A stretch of 20,054 nt of DNA from an uncultured Lachnospiraceae bacterium (GCA_910588865.1 CAJUSJ010000071.1:1-20054), one strand, 5' to 3'. Shown: positions 1 through 7,409, numbered from the stretch's first letter. Numbers and translations: made by a program. Notes: a model not told the origin generated them from the letters alone.

Positions 1-1800
1 CAAAAATACCCATAGGTCATCATCACCATAGAAAAAATATCTTAAAGGCGCCACATATCCGGGATCAATAACAAAATCCGCATGAAACCGCATACCAAAA
101 TATGCGTTATGGTCAAGCAGATCATCTGACCCAGGCATACTCACAGTATCATTATATTTTCTTTTGGGGTTTGGCACTTTGGCGGAATTTCCCTCACTAT
201 TAACCCCATCAACTTGCTTTCCAAATTTAAGGTCGTGACCATCTGACCCGTAAGATTCCGCTGCATCCATCGGCCAAAAATCATTGGACCAAATTGTCCT
301 CTGCTTATTACTATACTCTTTTCCTCTATCTCTAAAGGACTCTAATTGTGTCGCACTGCCTATTCGAATTCCAGCTTTATTTACACCGCTTAAGGTATAT
401 GTACCCCCTTCACGGTGAAACGATAAACTAAACTCGTTATTGACATAATTTGTTTTTCCAAGAATTTTCTTTCCTGGTGTTTCGGTCTTACTATCTCTTT
501 CTGTATCAAATATAGCCGGTGCCGCGATACCATTTGCCCATATTAATGTTCCGTCTGGTTTTAAACCTGTAACTAAACCATAGGAAATACCACGTCCAGC
601 AGGGTCTTTATCTTTATTCGTTTTGTTAATTGTCTGTCCTGTCTCTTTCCACACATTTGTTTCTACGCCAAGACCCGTTCCTGTATTATTATTTCCAAAG
701 GCATATCGCACCCAATTTTCTGAATTTACGTCCACCTCTTTCAATTCATTCCAGTCAATATTGCTATGAGTATTGATTCCCGCCTCCAAAGTATTTACAA
801 CACTATTCTTTCCAGCCTGTTCCCAAGCTTCCTGTGTCGATGTCGCCATACGCACAGCGGGATTTGTTTTTGAGTTTGTATATGCATCCGCAGAGTCTTT
901 ATAAATATACCCATCCGTAATATCGTAGTCAAAAAACCTGACATCGTTTTTTACATAATTCTCCTCGTCAGTAATATCGAAGACCAGACGGATAATAGTG
1001 TTTGTTTGAATCAAGATGGTATGACTCTCATTATCTCGCAAGGTAACCCTATCTCCTGGGACAAGACCTTTTCGAAGATTTGGATTGTCTGGATTATTAG
1101 TAAAAACAAACCTTGAAGGGTCATGTCTTATTACCTCTTTTCCATCCTCTATCACTGTCTGTGTTGGTGCCTCATACACTACAAAATAATTTTTCTCCTT
1201 GTCTGACGATTCCATTGTCTCTGGATCTGGATCTGAAATCGCCCCATACTCTGGCTGATGAACCCAAACCTCTTTTAATGTATAATTCTTATTAAAATGA
1301 TCGGGACTGTTACTGTTATATAAACGGTTCATGTACATCATACGAGGCTTTTCCAAAAAATGTGCCGATTCATCCTCAAACATCTTTGTTAGAACTTTTT
1401 TCGTTTTTAATTTTTTGTCAGAACCTATCAAAACATAAGATTTGAGCTTAGATACAAACTCAGTTGAGCTATTATATTTGGGCATTATACCGCCACCAGT
1501 TGGGTTCCCATCTGTTCCCGCATTATGGGGATTGTCAGTATTAATAATTTCCAATTGGTTTGGATCATTTATTCCGCCAATTAGTGGCTCCATTTCAACT
1601 TTTGGAAACCAAAAATAATGTTGAATAGTATAAGTTGGGTTCACATTTTCATTATTAATCGTATCTGTTTTCGTCTCCCCAACCGCAGGCTTCTCATCCG
1701 CCCAAACATTTCCCCCCACATTCATCATGGAGATCACCATGCTCAGGCAAAGGAACAATGCCAAAAACCGTTTTTTTGCAGGCTTTCTTTTCGTTCTCAT
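1..1800 (-). CDS. Secreted fibro-slime-domain surface protein, 5' part (cut by window edge)
   Basis: The frame is open from the ATG at 1800 to base 1 (600 codons) with no stop, so only the N-terminal part is present. An AGGAGGA ribosome binding site (1807-1813) lies 6 nt before the ATG. The N-terminus is a signal peptide: basic MRTKRKPAKKR, a hydrophobic run to about residue 25, then a site near VWADE. The mature part is polar and rich in Asn, Asp and Thr. The last visible residues, FFYGDDDLWVFL, match the signature of fibro-slime/PA14-like domains, in which a run of acidic residues precedes WVF. In Lachnospiraceae such domains occur in large cell-wall adhesins or pilin-like proteins with Cna-B/SpaA repeats and a sortase signal; those would lie outside this window. 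The gene is clearly more AT-rich than everything right of about 2800, suggesting a separate origin. A role in adhesion is inference. Confidence 0.75.
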   Translation of the reverse strand, partial: MRTKRKPAKKRFLALFLCLSMVISMMNVGGNVWADEKPAVGETKTDTINNENVNPTYTIQHYFWFPKVEMEPLIGGINDPNQLEIINTDNPHNAGTDGNPTGGGIMPKYNSSTEFVSKLKSYVLIGSDKKLKTKKVLTKMFEDESAHFLEKPRMMYMNRLYNSNSPDHFNKNYTLKEVWVHQPEYGAISDPDPETMESSDKEKNYFVVYEAPTQTVIEDGKEVIRHDPSRFVFTNNPDNPNLRKGLVPGDRVTLRDNESHTILIQTNTIIRLVFDITDEENYVKNDVRFFDYDITDGYIYKDSADAYTNSKTNPAVRMATSTQEAWEQAGKNSVVNTLEAGINTHSNIDWNELKEVDVNSENWVRYAFGNNNTGTGLGVETNVWKETGQTINKTNKDKDPAGRGISYGLVTGLKPDGTLIWANGIAAPAIFDTERDSKTETPGKKILGKTNYVNNEFSLSFHREGGTYTLSGVNKAGIRIGSATQLESFRDRGKEYSNKQRTIWSNDFWPMDAAESYGSDGHDLKFGKQVDGVNSEGNSAKVPNPKRKYNDTVSMPGSDDLLDHNAYFGMRFHADFVIDPGYVAPLRYFFYGDDDLWVFL

Positions 1801-1897
1801 CTAGTGTCCTCCTAATTTATTTAGATAACTTTCCGTCTATAAAATCCCTATCAATCCTAATTTCAAGAGATTCCCTTTACCCTGCTGTTCTGTTCGC

Positions 1898-1995
1898 AAA
1901 TATTATCCTTCATACTCCCTTTTCCTCTTCCCCCTTTCGCGCCTTAGCTTTGTGTCCATATAAAATTTTCCTTTTCTCCTTTGGGGATAATATTT
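1898..1995 (-). repeat. 11-bp inverted repeat enclosing 76 nt in the surface-protein leader
   Basis: AAATATTATCC at 1898-1908 is the exact reverse complement of GGATAATATTT at 1985-1995. In the minus-strand transcript this would form a closing stem around a purine-rich 76-nt loop, about 98 nt upstream of the surface-protein start. The geometry resembles the P1 stem of a structured leader RNA, but no known riboswitch core was recognised inside. Confidence 0.4.
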
Positions 1996-2181
1996 ACATT
2001 TTAGTCTCATTGGGCCCGCAGGCCTGCCTGCCGCACAATGAATTTTATATGATCAGGGGAACTCCCTTAACCGCCAGACATCCTCTCTCTGACAGCCCCA
2101 GGCAGGCCTCCTGTTAAAAAATCTCCACGTCCAATGTCCAAGCCCGAAACGGGCTGTCTCTGCTTCGCCGCACGATAAATC

Positions 2182-2195
2182 GACTAACATTAGTC
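2182..2195. promoter_or_regulatory. 14-bp palindrome, possible operator
   Basis: GACTAA-CA-TTAGTC has perfect 6-bp arms. It lies about 380 bp upstream of the surface-protein start in otherwise non-coding AT-rich DNA. A binding role is inference from symmetry alone. Confidence 0.25.
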
Positions 2196-2382
2196 ACCAA
2201 AATCGCATAAATACTTGTGTCCACTATCATTTATAATATGTAGAGTTTATATATTAGTTCGGCATTTTTGAGAATTTTATAACCATAAAAAGTGGCATTT
2301 TTCCATAAATTTTTCCATTTTTGTGTCTCAAACACCGCGGATCCAGCCACTAACTAATGACTATAGCCGTCTGTTCTGTCCC

Positions 2383-2505
2383 CTAATCCCAGTCCATAAA
2401 AAAACCTGGCGTTTTTCCTGTCTTGTTCCAAAATCTCTTGTTTCTCTCCAAACTAAACACCGTCATGTCTGACACAATATCTTTTGTGACACTGTTCGTC
2501 TTCAA
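2383..2505 (-). pseudogene. 5' stub of a lost second Rpn-family gene
   Basis: From a TTG at 2505 (aligned with the TTG start of the intact gene at 3888) the frame reads KTNSVTKDIVSD after the start, against KADSVTKDFVSD in the intact gene. It then diverges into unrelated sequence (MTVFSLERNKRFWN) and reaches a stop near 2383. Only the first 13 codons are homologous, so this is a remnant, not a functional small protein. It belongs to relic copy A. Confidence 0.6.
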
Positions 2506-2733
2506 AAATCTTCTTCCCTTACTCTTCTTTTTCATTTTAGGGTATTTATTAAAAGCAGGATTTCATAATAGAAAAAATCAGAATCTTCATGGAAGCGGCA
2601 TAGCCGCGGTATCGGGCCTTTTGAGCCTGATGGCTCTGCCCTGGAAATCTTTGCTTTAAAGTATTCTATTATTTATAATTGGATATTATAAGCAAGTATT
2701 CAAAAAATAAACTTGCCAGACCACCGCGACATG
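2467..2733 (-). repeat. Relic copy A of the Rpn promoter/leader/start region
   Basis: This segment aligns along its whole length, with substitutions and small indels, to 3850-4121. It contains the equivalents of the promoter (-10 changed from TATAAT to TAGAAT), a conserved GAGCC/GGCTC leader hairpin, the purine-rich ribosome binding site, and the first 13 codons of the Rpn gene. It lies downstream of the intact gene in the same orientation. The simplest reading is a tandem Rpn duplication in which the downstream gene body was lost. Confidence 0.75.
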
Positions 2734-2820
2734 ATATATCTGCTTGGAGAGACGGATGGCATACGACCGCCGCGTCAGACTTTTAAACTTAACGGTTTTA
2801 ACCTCGGAACCAACCAAACA

Positions 2821-3888
2821 TTACAGTTCCAGCCACTGCCTCACCATTTCCTCATTGTACCCCACCCCCGCGGCAATCTGTTCCACACCCAGACCCATTT
2901 TATAAAAGTTCCTGGCACTCTTTCTGGCCTGTTTTAAGATACCCTTTTTTTCGCCCTGCCTTCTGCCTCGCCTCTCTCCAATCCTCGCTCCTTCTTTTAT
3001 CCCTTCCCGTCTCGCCTCCAGCTTCATATCGTCAATCGCCTTGCACACGTCAACCTTCCCCTCCTTCTTCTCATATCGGATCCCCATATTCGTGACAGCC
3101 TCAATCACATCCACCGCTCTTGGGTCCACTCCCCGGAAACGTCCCTCATTGGCCTTAAGCACCTGTTTCAATTTTTCATTATCCCTGGAATACTTGATAA
3201 ACAGCAGGACTTCCCGCAGATCTGTGCGGAATTTCTTGATCTCCTCATCCGTCATCTGGGCCGGAGCTATGAGATTTACATGATAATTGTCCATAAGGGA
3301 CAAAACCTTAGGGTCCGTGACCTCCATCATGTCAAACAAACTCAAGGGGCCATCCCACTCATCGCTTCCAAAATAGATGGTTACGGTTATGGTGGGAATC
3401 AGCTTGTCTTCTTTCCAGAAGCCTCCGAGAAACTCTCCCTTGTTAGGACTCTTTTCGTCCTTCCCGGCGGGCCTGGAGTTTCCCCCCGCCCTCCTGCTTT
3501 TCTTCTGCCTCTGACCTCTCTTTCGTCTCATGGCTTTCCTGTGGGACTTGGCCGCTTCTTCCACCTGTCCCGCGTAATCCAGGGCATCGTACAGGTTGTT
3601 TCTTACCGCCATAGCGTAATGGATGCTTGTCTGGTTCTCCACACCGCAGAGCACATACCCGGCCTTCCCGTCTGTCATGGCCCCATACAGCTTCATCACG
3701 TCCCGAAACCTCTGAACCGCGACTACGGCGCCATCCGCCCCATAGGGCAGCGCCAGCTCTGTAGGGTCCCGCTCTGTCAGCTCCTGTGGACAGATAACCC
3801 TCTCGCCTCCATATATATAGTAGTTAAATACATCCGCGAACACATCCGCGTCTGACACAAAATCTTTTGTAACGCTATCCGCCTTCAA
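2821..3888 (-). CDS. Rpn-family PD-(D/E)XK nuclease / putative transposase
   Basis: 355 residues. The start is TTG at 3888, supported by GGGAGGAG at 3896-3903 (7-nt spacing). The protein looks like the Lachnospiraceae branch of Rpn (recombination-promoting nuclease, YhgA-like) proteins: an N-terminal VFADVFNYYIYGGE region, ALPYGADGAVV, a central LCGVENQTSIHYAM segment that carries the E and Q of the PD-(D/E)XK fold, TVTIYFGSDEWDGPLSL, and INLIAPAQMTDEE-type sequence. The C-terminal ~70 residues are basic and rich in R, K, G and E, ending in a short helix-turn-helix-like tail (GLGVEQIAAGVGYNEEMVRQW), as usual in this family. A basic insert at about 113-150 (RRKRGQRQKKSRR) is longer than I would expect. 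E. coli Rpn proteins are DNA endonucleases that raise RecA-independent recombination; the role here is by analogy. It has its own promoter and is flanked by diverged repeats of its leader. Confidence 0.85.
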   Translation of the reverse strand: MKADSVTKDFVSDADVFADVFNYYIYGGERVICPQELTERDPTELALPYGADGAVVAVQRFRDVMKLYGAMTDGKAGYVLCGVENQTSIHYAMAVRNNLYDALDYAGQVEEAAKSHRKAMRRKRGQRQKKSRRAGGNSRPAGKDEKSPNKGEFLGGFWKEDKLIPTITVTIYFGSDEWDGPLSLFDMMEVTDPKVLSLMDNYHVNLIAPAQMTDEEIKKFRTDLREVLLFIKYSRDNEKLKQVLKANEGRFRGVDPRAVDVIEAVTNMGIRYEKKEGKVDVCKAIDDMKLEARREGIKEGARIGERRGRRQGEKKGILKQARKSARNFYKMGLGVEQIAAGVGYNEEMVRQWLEL

Positions 3889-4121
3889 AAGCCTTCTCCT
3901 CCCGCTCTTATTTTTGTTCTTGGATTTTTAAAAGCAGGATTTCATATAGAAAGAATCAGATCTTCACAAGACGCGGACATAGCCGCGGGACCGGCCTTTT
4001 GAGCCTTATGGCTCTGGCCTCGGAAATCTTTGCTTTGACATGATTATATCATCAACAACTGGATAATACAAGTAGATTTTCAAAAAAAGCGGGCAAACCC
4101 GCTGCCGCGAACCGCGACATG
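3850..4121 (-). repeat. Copy B of the Rpn promoter/leader/start region (intact copy)
   Basis: Direct-repeat partner of 2467-2733, covering the first 13 codons of the Rpn gene, its ribosome binding site, leader and promoter and extending into the loop and distal arm of the upstream terminator. Both copies keep a hairpin with GAGCC/GGCTC arms flanked by GGCC-type (B) or GGGC/GCCC (A) outer pairs. Confidence 0.75.
4043..4071 (-). promoter_or_regulatory. Promoter of the Rpn gene
   Basis: On the minus strand TTGTAT (4066-4071) and a perfect TATAAT (4043-4048) are separated by exactly 17 nt. This gives a leader of about 150 nt before the TTG start, including the GAGCC/GGCTC hairpin. Confidence 0.6.
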
Positions 4122-4132
4122 GTTTTGCCCGC
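4082..4132 (-). terminator. Rho-independent terminator after the HPr-like gene
   Basis: Arms GCGGGCAAACC (4089-4099) and GGTTTTGCCCGC (4121-4132) pair with one bulged base. Seven A on the plus strand (4082-4088) give the U-run in the minus transcript. It lies 32 nt past the stop of the 4164-4406 gene. Confidence 0.75.
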
Positions 4133-4163
4133 TCTCTCCCGCAAAGTCCATACACCAGACAGC

Positions 4164-4406
4164 TTACGCCGCTGTCCGTCTGCTTGCGGATTTCTTTTCC
4201 AGAAAAGCCTCAAACTCTTCGTTCTCTCCGTTAAATTCTACGGTGAGGACTCTTTTCAAATCAAGGCTCAGTACTCCCAAAATGGATTTTGCGTCAATAA
4301 TAATGCGGTTATAGAAAATATCAATATCAAAATCACACTTGGAGGCAGCTGCTACAAACTCTTTTGCATCTTCGATGGTAGGTAAAAATACTCTTTTCTG
4401 TTTCAT
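4164..4406 (-). CDS. HPr-like protein without the catalytic histidine
   Basis: 80 residues. The chosen start is the ATG at 4406, because AAGGAG (4416-4421) lies 9 nt upstream; an in-frame ATG at 4436 has no ribosome binding site. The fold signature is HPr-like: FLPTIEDAKEFVAAASKC, then a strand segment and DAKSILGVLSLDL, which matches the HPr regulatory-serine region (KSI-GV-SL). The active-site segment of PTS HPr, a His followed by A-R-P, is absent, so it cannot take phosphate from enzyme I at the usual position. Such His-less HPr relatives are common in Clostridia and may be regulators like Crh, but no partner is known to me. The gene stands alone with its own strong promoter and terminator. 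Confidence 0.75.
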   Translation of the reverse strand: MKQKRVFLPTIEDAKEFVAAASKCDFDIDIFYNRIIIDAKSILGVLSLDLKRVLTVEFNGENEEFEAFLEKKSASRRTAA

Positions 4407-4461
4407 AATTTTCGACTCCTTATTGTTATGACGCACAGCAAACTATTTTGCTGATGACTGT

Positions 4462-4490
4462 GTTATAACATGTTTTAAAAAAGTTGTCAA
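4462..4490 (-). promoter_or_regulatory. Strong promoter of the HPr-like gene
   Basis: On the minus strand a perfect TTGACA (4485-4490) is followed after 17 nt by TATAAC (4462-4467). The first transcribed base would lie about 40-50 nt before the ATG at 4406. Confidence 0.75.
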
Positions 4491-4616
4491 ATTTGGATTT
4501 TTCAGAAACACCAGGGATTTTCTTGTGCAAAACACCGTGTTCCGTTTTCTCATATTCCTGGATTTTTATGCAAAAAAGCTGTTAACATGCCGGAAAATAT
4601 CTTAAAATGTCTTTTG

Positions 4617-5243
4617 TCATCTATTTGTTTTCCAGGATTGCGGGGATCGGGATTCTCCATTTTTGGTAAAAATTCCGTCTTTTTCCGTGATCACCAGGTC
4701 CATCCAGCAGTCAAAGGGGGTTGTGGGGATGGTGTCGCAGATCAGCTGTTCTCTGCACAGGACAGCCCGAAACGCGGAGGTGAGGGTGAGGTACCGGTCA
4801 TAATATCCCCCTCCGTACCCCAGCCTGGCACCCTGCCGGCTGCAGGAGACGCAGGGCACCACCGCCAGGTCGATGTCCTGGGGCTCAATCTCCTGGCAGT
4901 GAGCCTTTGGCTCCAGAATGTCACGGGTACCTTTCTCCAGATCTTTAAATCCCGTGATCTTTAAGGCCTTCATCATCCCTTTTTCCGTGCATTTTGGCAC
5001 TGCCACGGTTTTCCCGGCTGCCAGGGCCAGGCGGATCAGATGTCTTGTGTCTGTCTCCGCCTCTGTGCTCACATAGGTAAAGATCACTTTGGCTCTCCGG
5101 TAGACGGGCTGGGCCAGAAGCTTTTCCAGGATAGCCCTGTCCGCCTGCTGGCAGTATTTCTTAGAAAGGCCGGATCTGGCCATTAAAAGCCTCTTTCTTA
5201 ACTCTGCCTTGAGTTCTGTCATTATTTTGCCTGGTCCAGACAT
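4617..5243 (-). CDS. fau: 5-formyltetrahydrofolate cyclo-ligase
   Basis: Converts 5-formyl-THF to 5,10-methenyl-THF with ATP in the cytoplasm, recycling a folate that inhibits one-carbon enzymes. The protein (208 residues from 5243) shows the family hallmarks: an N-terminal ELRKRLLMAR segment, VIFTYVSTEAETDT, VAVPKC, a DLAVVPCV core strand, the diagnostic GYGGGYYDRYL motif at residues 142-152, and a C-terminal MDLVITEKDG. Two starts are possible. ATG 5243 has GGGAGG about 10 nt upstream, inside the preceding gene. ATG 5222 overlaps the preceding stop in TAATG and gives the more usual N-terminus (MTELKAELRKR) but has a weak site. Either way it is translationally coupled to the flavin reductase. 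A functional link between the two is not evident and may be simple co-transcription. Confidence 0.93.
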   Translation of the reverse strand: MSGPGKIMTELKAELRKRLLMARSGLSKKYCQQADRAILEKLLAQPVYRRAKVIFTYVSTEAETDTRHLIRLALAAGKTVAVPKCTEKGMMKALKITGFKDLEKGTRDILEPKAHCQEIEPQDIDLAVVPCVSCSRQGARLGYGGGYYDRYLTLTSAFRAVLCREQLICDTIPTTPFDCWMDLVITEKDGIFTKNGESRSPQSWKTNR

Positions 5244-7264
5244 TGCTTTACTGCCTCCCGGATCCTGCCGCTGGTCAGGGTCGCTCCGGTGACACTGTCC
5301 ACGTCGGGGCTGTTGGCCTCCACCATGGCTGCCGGAATCTTCTCCAGGGCAGGCGCGGCGATATTTTCCGTCTCATGGTTGCTCACCACATTTACTTCCT
5401 TGATCTTGCCGTCTTCCACAACCACCTGAACCGTCATCTCTCCGTTCTGTCCGTCCACGGTGGCCTCGTAGGAACCGTCTTTCAGACCGCTCATATCATA
5501 GCTTTCCGCCTTTGACTCCTCTTTCTCAAAAAGGGACTCTTCCAGCACAAAGGAAGCTGCCTTTACCGGCTGTCCTTCCGCCAGATCCATGTTGACCACA
5601 TTGCGGCCAGTGATCCGTCCAAATACCACGGGACCCATGACGCCGGTTCCTCCGGACACGAACCGTCCCCAGATTCCGCCTACCACTTCTCCTGCCGCGT
5701 ACAGTCCGGGGATGGCATTCCCCGCCTCATCTACTACCTGCATATCATTGTTTACGGTAACTCCGCCCAGGGTCATGACAACCAGGGCCTTGATGGGCAC
5801 CGCGTAGTACCGGTCTCCCTCGATCTTGTTCACCGCCACGCTGTAGGCTGTGACCGCGCCGCTTAAATCCCGCCCGAACTCATCGGTTCCGCCCGCGTCC
5901 ACGGCAGCGTTATACTCCTCCACGGTTTTTACCAGGGCGTCACCTGGAACGCCGATGATCTGGGCCAGCTCCTCCAAGGTGTCCGCGGACTGGATCAGCT
6001 TATGGCCAATTCCAGTTTCCGGCTCATAGTAGTATTCCCACATGAACGCCGCGTTGGCTGCCTTTAGGTCCTCCACAATCTTGTCTGTGAAAATGTTGTA
6101 CTGAACAGCCCCTGTCTGCTCTTCCAAAGCCGTCTCCCTTGGAACCACCTCGTCAAGAGTCTCATTGATGAACCGCTCGCCCTCCTGATTTACATAGATC
6201 CCTCCGGCTTTCCACATATAGACATCGCCGATGGCCCCTTTTCCCTCACTGTATTCAAGTCCCATGGGGAAGGTTGGAATGTAGGTCAGCTTCTCCTGAT
6301 CCACAGCCGCGCCTACTTCCTGCATGATCCGAATCCCTTTGCCGTCCGCGCTGTCCGCTCCGCCTACTAAGTAGTTTTCCCCGTACTCAGCGTACTCACC
6401 CATCATCTTCGGGTTGCCGGAGTAGCCGCCCGTGGCCATGATAATACCTTTTTTAGCCCTGTAGGCAACGGTTTTTTTGCTGTCGCTGTTGTAGCCAACC
6501 GCTGTCAGAACCTGTCCCTTGTCATTTCCCACAAGTTCGGTCACTTCTGTGTAATAATCGATCTGGATATTGTCGTACCCGGCTATCTCTTTATCTAAGA
6601 TCTCGTGGACCGCTGACTTGTAATTAGCGGGGTCCATGGCCTTTGGCTTGTAGGTCCTCTGGATGGAGTACAGCTGGTGCTCCGGGGCGAACACGCTCTT
6701 TTTGCCGTTCTGCTCGGAAAATGTATACTCGCTCAGCCCGTGATCCCACAGCCACTGGATCGCGTCCACATCCTCGTCCACGAATATCTGGATCAGTTCC
6801 TTGTTGCCCAACCCCGCGCCGTTGGACATGATATCTTCAATATAAGATTCCTTGGTGTCCTCAATTCCGTCAAGTTCCTGGATAATGGTCTCCGCGCCTG
6901 ACATGGAGCCGCTGGTAAAGTTTAGAGAACCTCCCGTCTTTCCAAGCTTCTCCACAATGATGACGCTCCCGGCTCCCTCGTCCGCCGCCGCGATAGCTGC
7001 CGCCAGCCCGGCTCCTCCGGCTCCCACGATGATCACATCCGCCTCTTTTTCCTCATCTGCCTGGATGTTGGCTGAGGGGTCTTCCGCTTCCTGCTCCGGG
7101 GCTTTCGTCTCCTCAGGCTGAGCCGCTTCCTCGGCCGCCTTGGTAGTGTCTGCCGCTGATGTGGTCGGAGCCTGGGTTACCGGTTCAGAGGCTTCCTTGC
7201 CTGATGAACAGCCTGCCAGGACCATGGCCGCTGCCAATAACAATGCCGCGCCGCGTTTTCTCAT
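5222..7264 (-). CDS. Exported FAD/FMN reductase lipoprotein (fumarate/urocanate reductase superfamily)
   Basis: 680 residues; GGGAGG lies 9 nt before the ATG. Order of parts: a lipoprotein signal with lipobox LAGC (Cys19); an acidic, Ala/Glu/Thr-rich linker (20-72); a FAD-binding flavoprotein domain beginning VIIVGAGGAGLAAA (77-90) and continuing to about 570, with GERFINE (362-368); and a C-terminal FMN-binding domain (about 590-680) with VTGAT at 658-662, where Thr662 is the expected site of covalent FMN attached by ApbE. Members of this class sit outside the membrane and reduce an organic acid at the end of a flavin-based extracellular electron chain. The likely proton-donor Arg is kept (Arg376). 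The HPT and HTMGG histidines that hold fumarate carboxylates are replaced (Ile329-Pro-Thr; Met497-Thr-Leu-Gly-Gly), and NRLGG becomes RFVSGG (534-539). I therefore infer a substrate other than fumarate. No apbE gene is in the window. Confidence 0.88.
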   Translation of the reverse strand: MRKRGAALLLAAAMVLAGCSSGKEASEPVTQAPTTSAADTTKAAEEAAQPEETKAPEQEAEDPSANIQADEEKEADVIIVGAGGAGLAAAIAAADEGAGSVIIVEKLGKTGGSLNFTSGSMSGAETIIQELDGIEDTKESYIEDIMSNGAGLGNKELIQIFVDEDVDAIQWLWDHGLSEYTFSEQNGKKSVFAPEHQLYSIQRTYKPKAMDPANYKSAVHEILDKEIAGYDNIQIDYYTEVTELVGNDKGQVLTAVGYNSDSKKTVAYRAKKGIIMATGGYSGNPKMMGEYAEYGENYLVGGADSADGKGIRIMQEVGAAVDQEKLTYIPTFPMGLEYSEGKGAIGDVYMWKAGGIYVNQEGERFINETLDEVVPRETALEEQTGAVQYNIFTDKIVEDLKAANAAFMWEYYYEPETGIGHKLIQSADTLEELAQIIGVPGDALVKTVEEYNAAVDAGGTDEFGRDLSGAVTAYSVAVNKIEGDRYYAVPIKALVVMTLGGVTVNNDMQVVDEAGNAIPGLYAAGEVVGGIWGRFVSGGTGVMGPVVFGRITGRNVVNMDLAEGQPVKAASFVLEESLFEKEESKAESYDMSGLKDGSYEATVDGQNGEMTVQVVVEDGKIKEVNVVSNHETENIAAPALEKIPAAMVEANSPDVDSVTGATLTSGRIREAVKQCLDQAK

Positions 7265-7300
7265 AGATTGTATCCTCCCAAATAATATTTTATAGCAGGT

Positions 7301-7366
7301 TCCACACTCCGCGACTGTATACCCGCATATTGTTCACACTTGAACTTTTCCAGAGCAGAGTGTGGA
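7301..7366. promoter_or_regulatory. Nested dyads between the reductase and AraC genes
   Basis: TCCACACTC (7301-7309) is the exact complement of GAGTGTGGA (7358-7366). Inside this pair lies a second dyad, GTTCA-N4-TGAAC (7332-7345). Both fall in the 5' leader of the reductase transcript. They could be binding sites for the divergent AraC-type regulator, or a hairpin in the leader RNA. Confidence 0.45.
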
Positions 7367-7372
7367 TCGACC

Positions 7373-7401
7373 TTGCTTTTATTATATCTTTACTGTAAAA
7401 T
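7373..7401 (+). promoter_or_regulatory. Promoter of the AraC-family gene
   Basis: TTGCTT (7373-7378) and TAAAAT (7396-7401) are separated by 17 nt, giving a leader of about 95 nt before the GTG start. It overlaps the promoter of the divergent reductase gene. Confidence 0.45.
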
Positions 7402-7409
7402 AAAGTCAT
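7381..7409 (-). promoter_or_regulatory. Promoter of the reductase operon
   Basis: On the minus strand ATGACT (7404-7409), a weak -35, and a perfect TATAAT (7381-7386) are 17 nt apart. A weak -35 with a perfect -10 fits a promoter that needs an activator. It physically overlaps the AraC promoter, so the two would compete for polymerase. Confidence 0.45.

Larger units (their letters stand above)
1801..2466. other. AT-rich intergenic leader of the surface-protein gene
   Basis: About 660 bp without a convincing gene. Read toward the surface-protein gene on the minus strand it contains a 14-bp palindrome (2182-2195), an AGCCCG-TTT-CGGGCT hairpin near 2140-2155, a GC-rich imperfect hairpin closed by CATTG/CAATG (2008-2040), and a long-range 11-bp inverted repeat (1898-1908 with 1985-1995). 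A weak promoter possibility close to the gene is TTGAAA-N17-TTTATA near 1830-1860; its -10 is poor. Short open frames here lack ribosome binding sites and are not called. Confidence 0.4.

Noticed and set aside
1895..2000. c-di-GMP-I riboswitch (ACACAAAGCTA resembles the ACGCAAAGCTA core)
   Set aside because: The GGCAAAC segment, the GAAA tetraloop hairpin and the closing GGTAGCC/GGTTACCG elements are missing.
1113..2117. Plus-strand open frames of 60-119 codons over the surface-protein gene and its leader
   Set aside because: No ribosome sites and no recognisable products; the first two lie antisense to a 600-codon coding frame.
3280..3855. 191-codon plus-strand frame opposite the Rpn gene
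   Set aside because: Shadow of the Rpn coding frame; the minus frame has family motifs and a promoter.
4407..4436. Ten-codon upstream extension of the HPr-like gene
   Set aside because: The AAGGAG at 4416-4421 lies inside the extension and is placed for the ATG at 4406.
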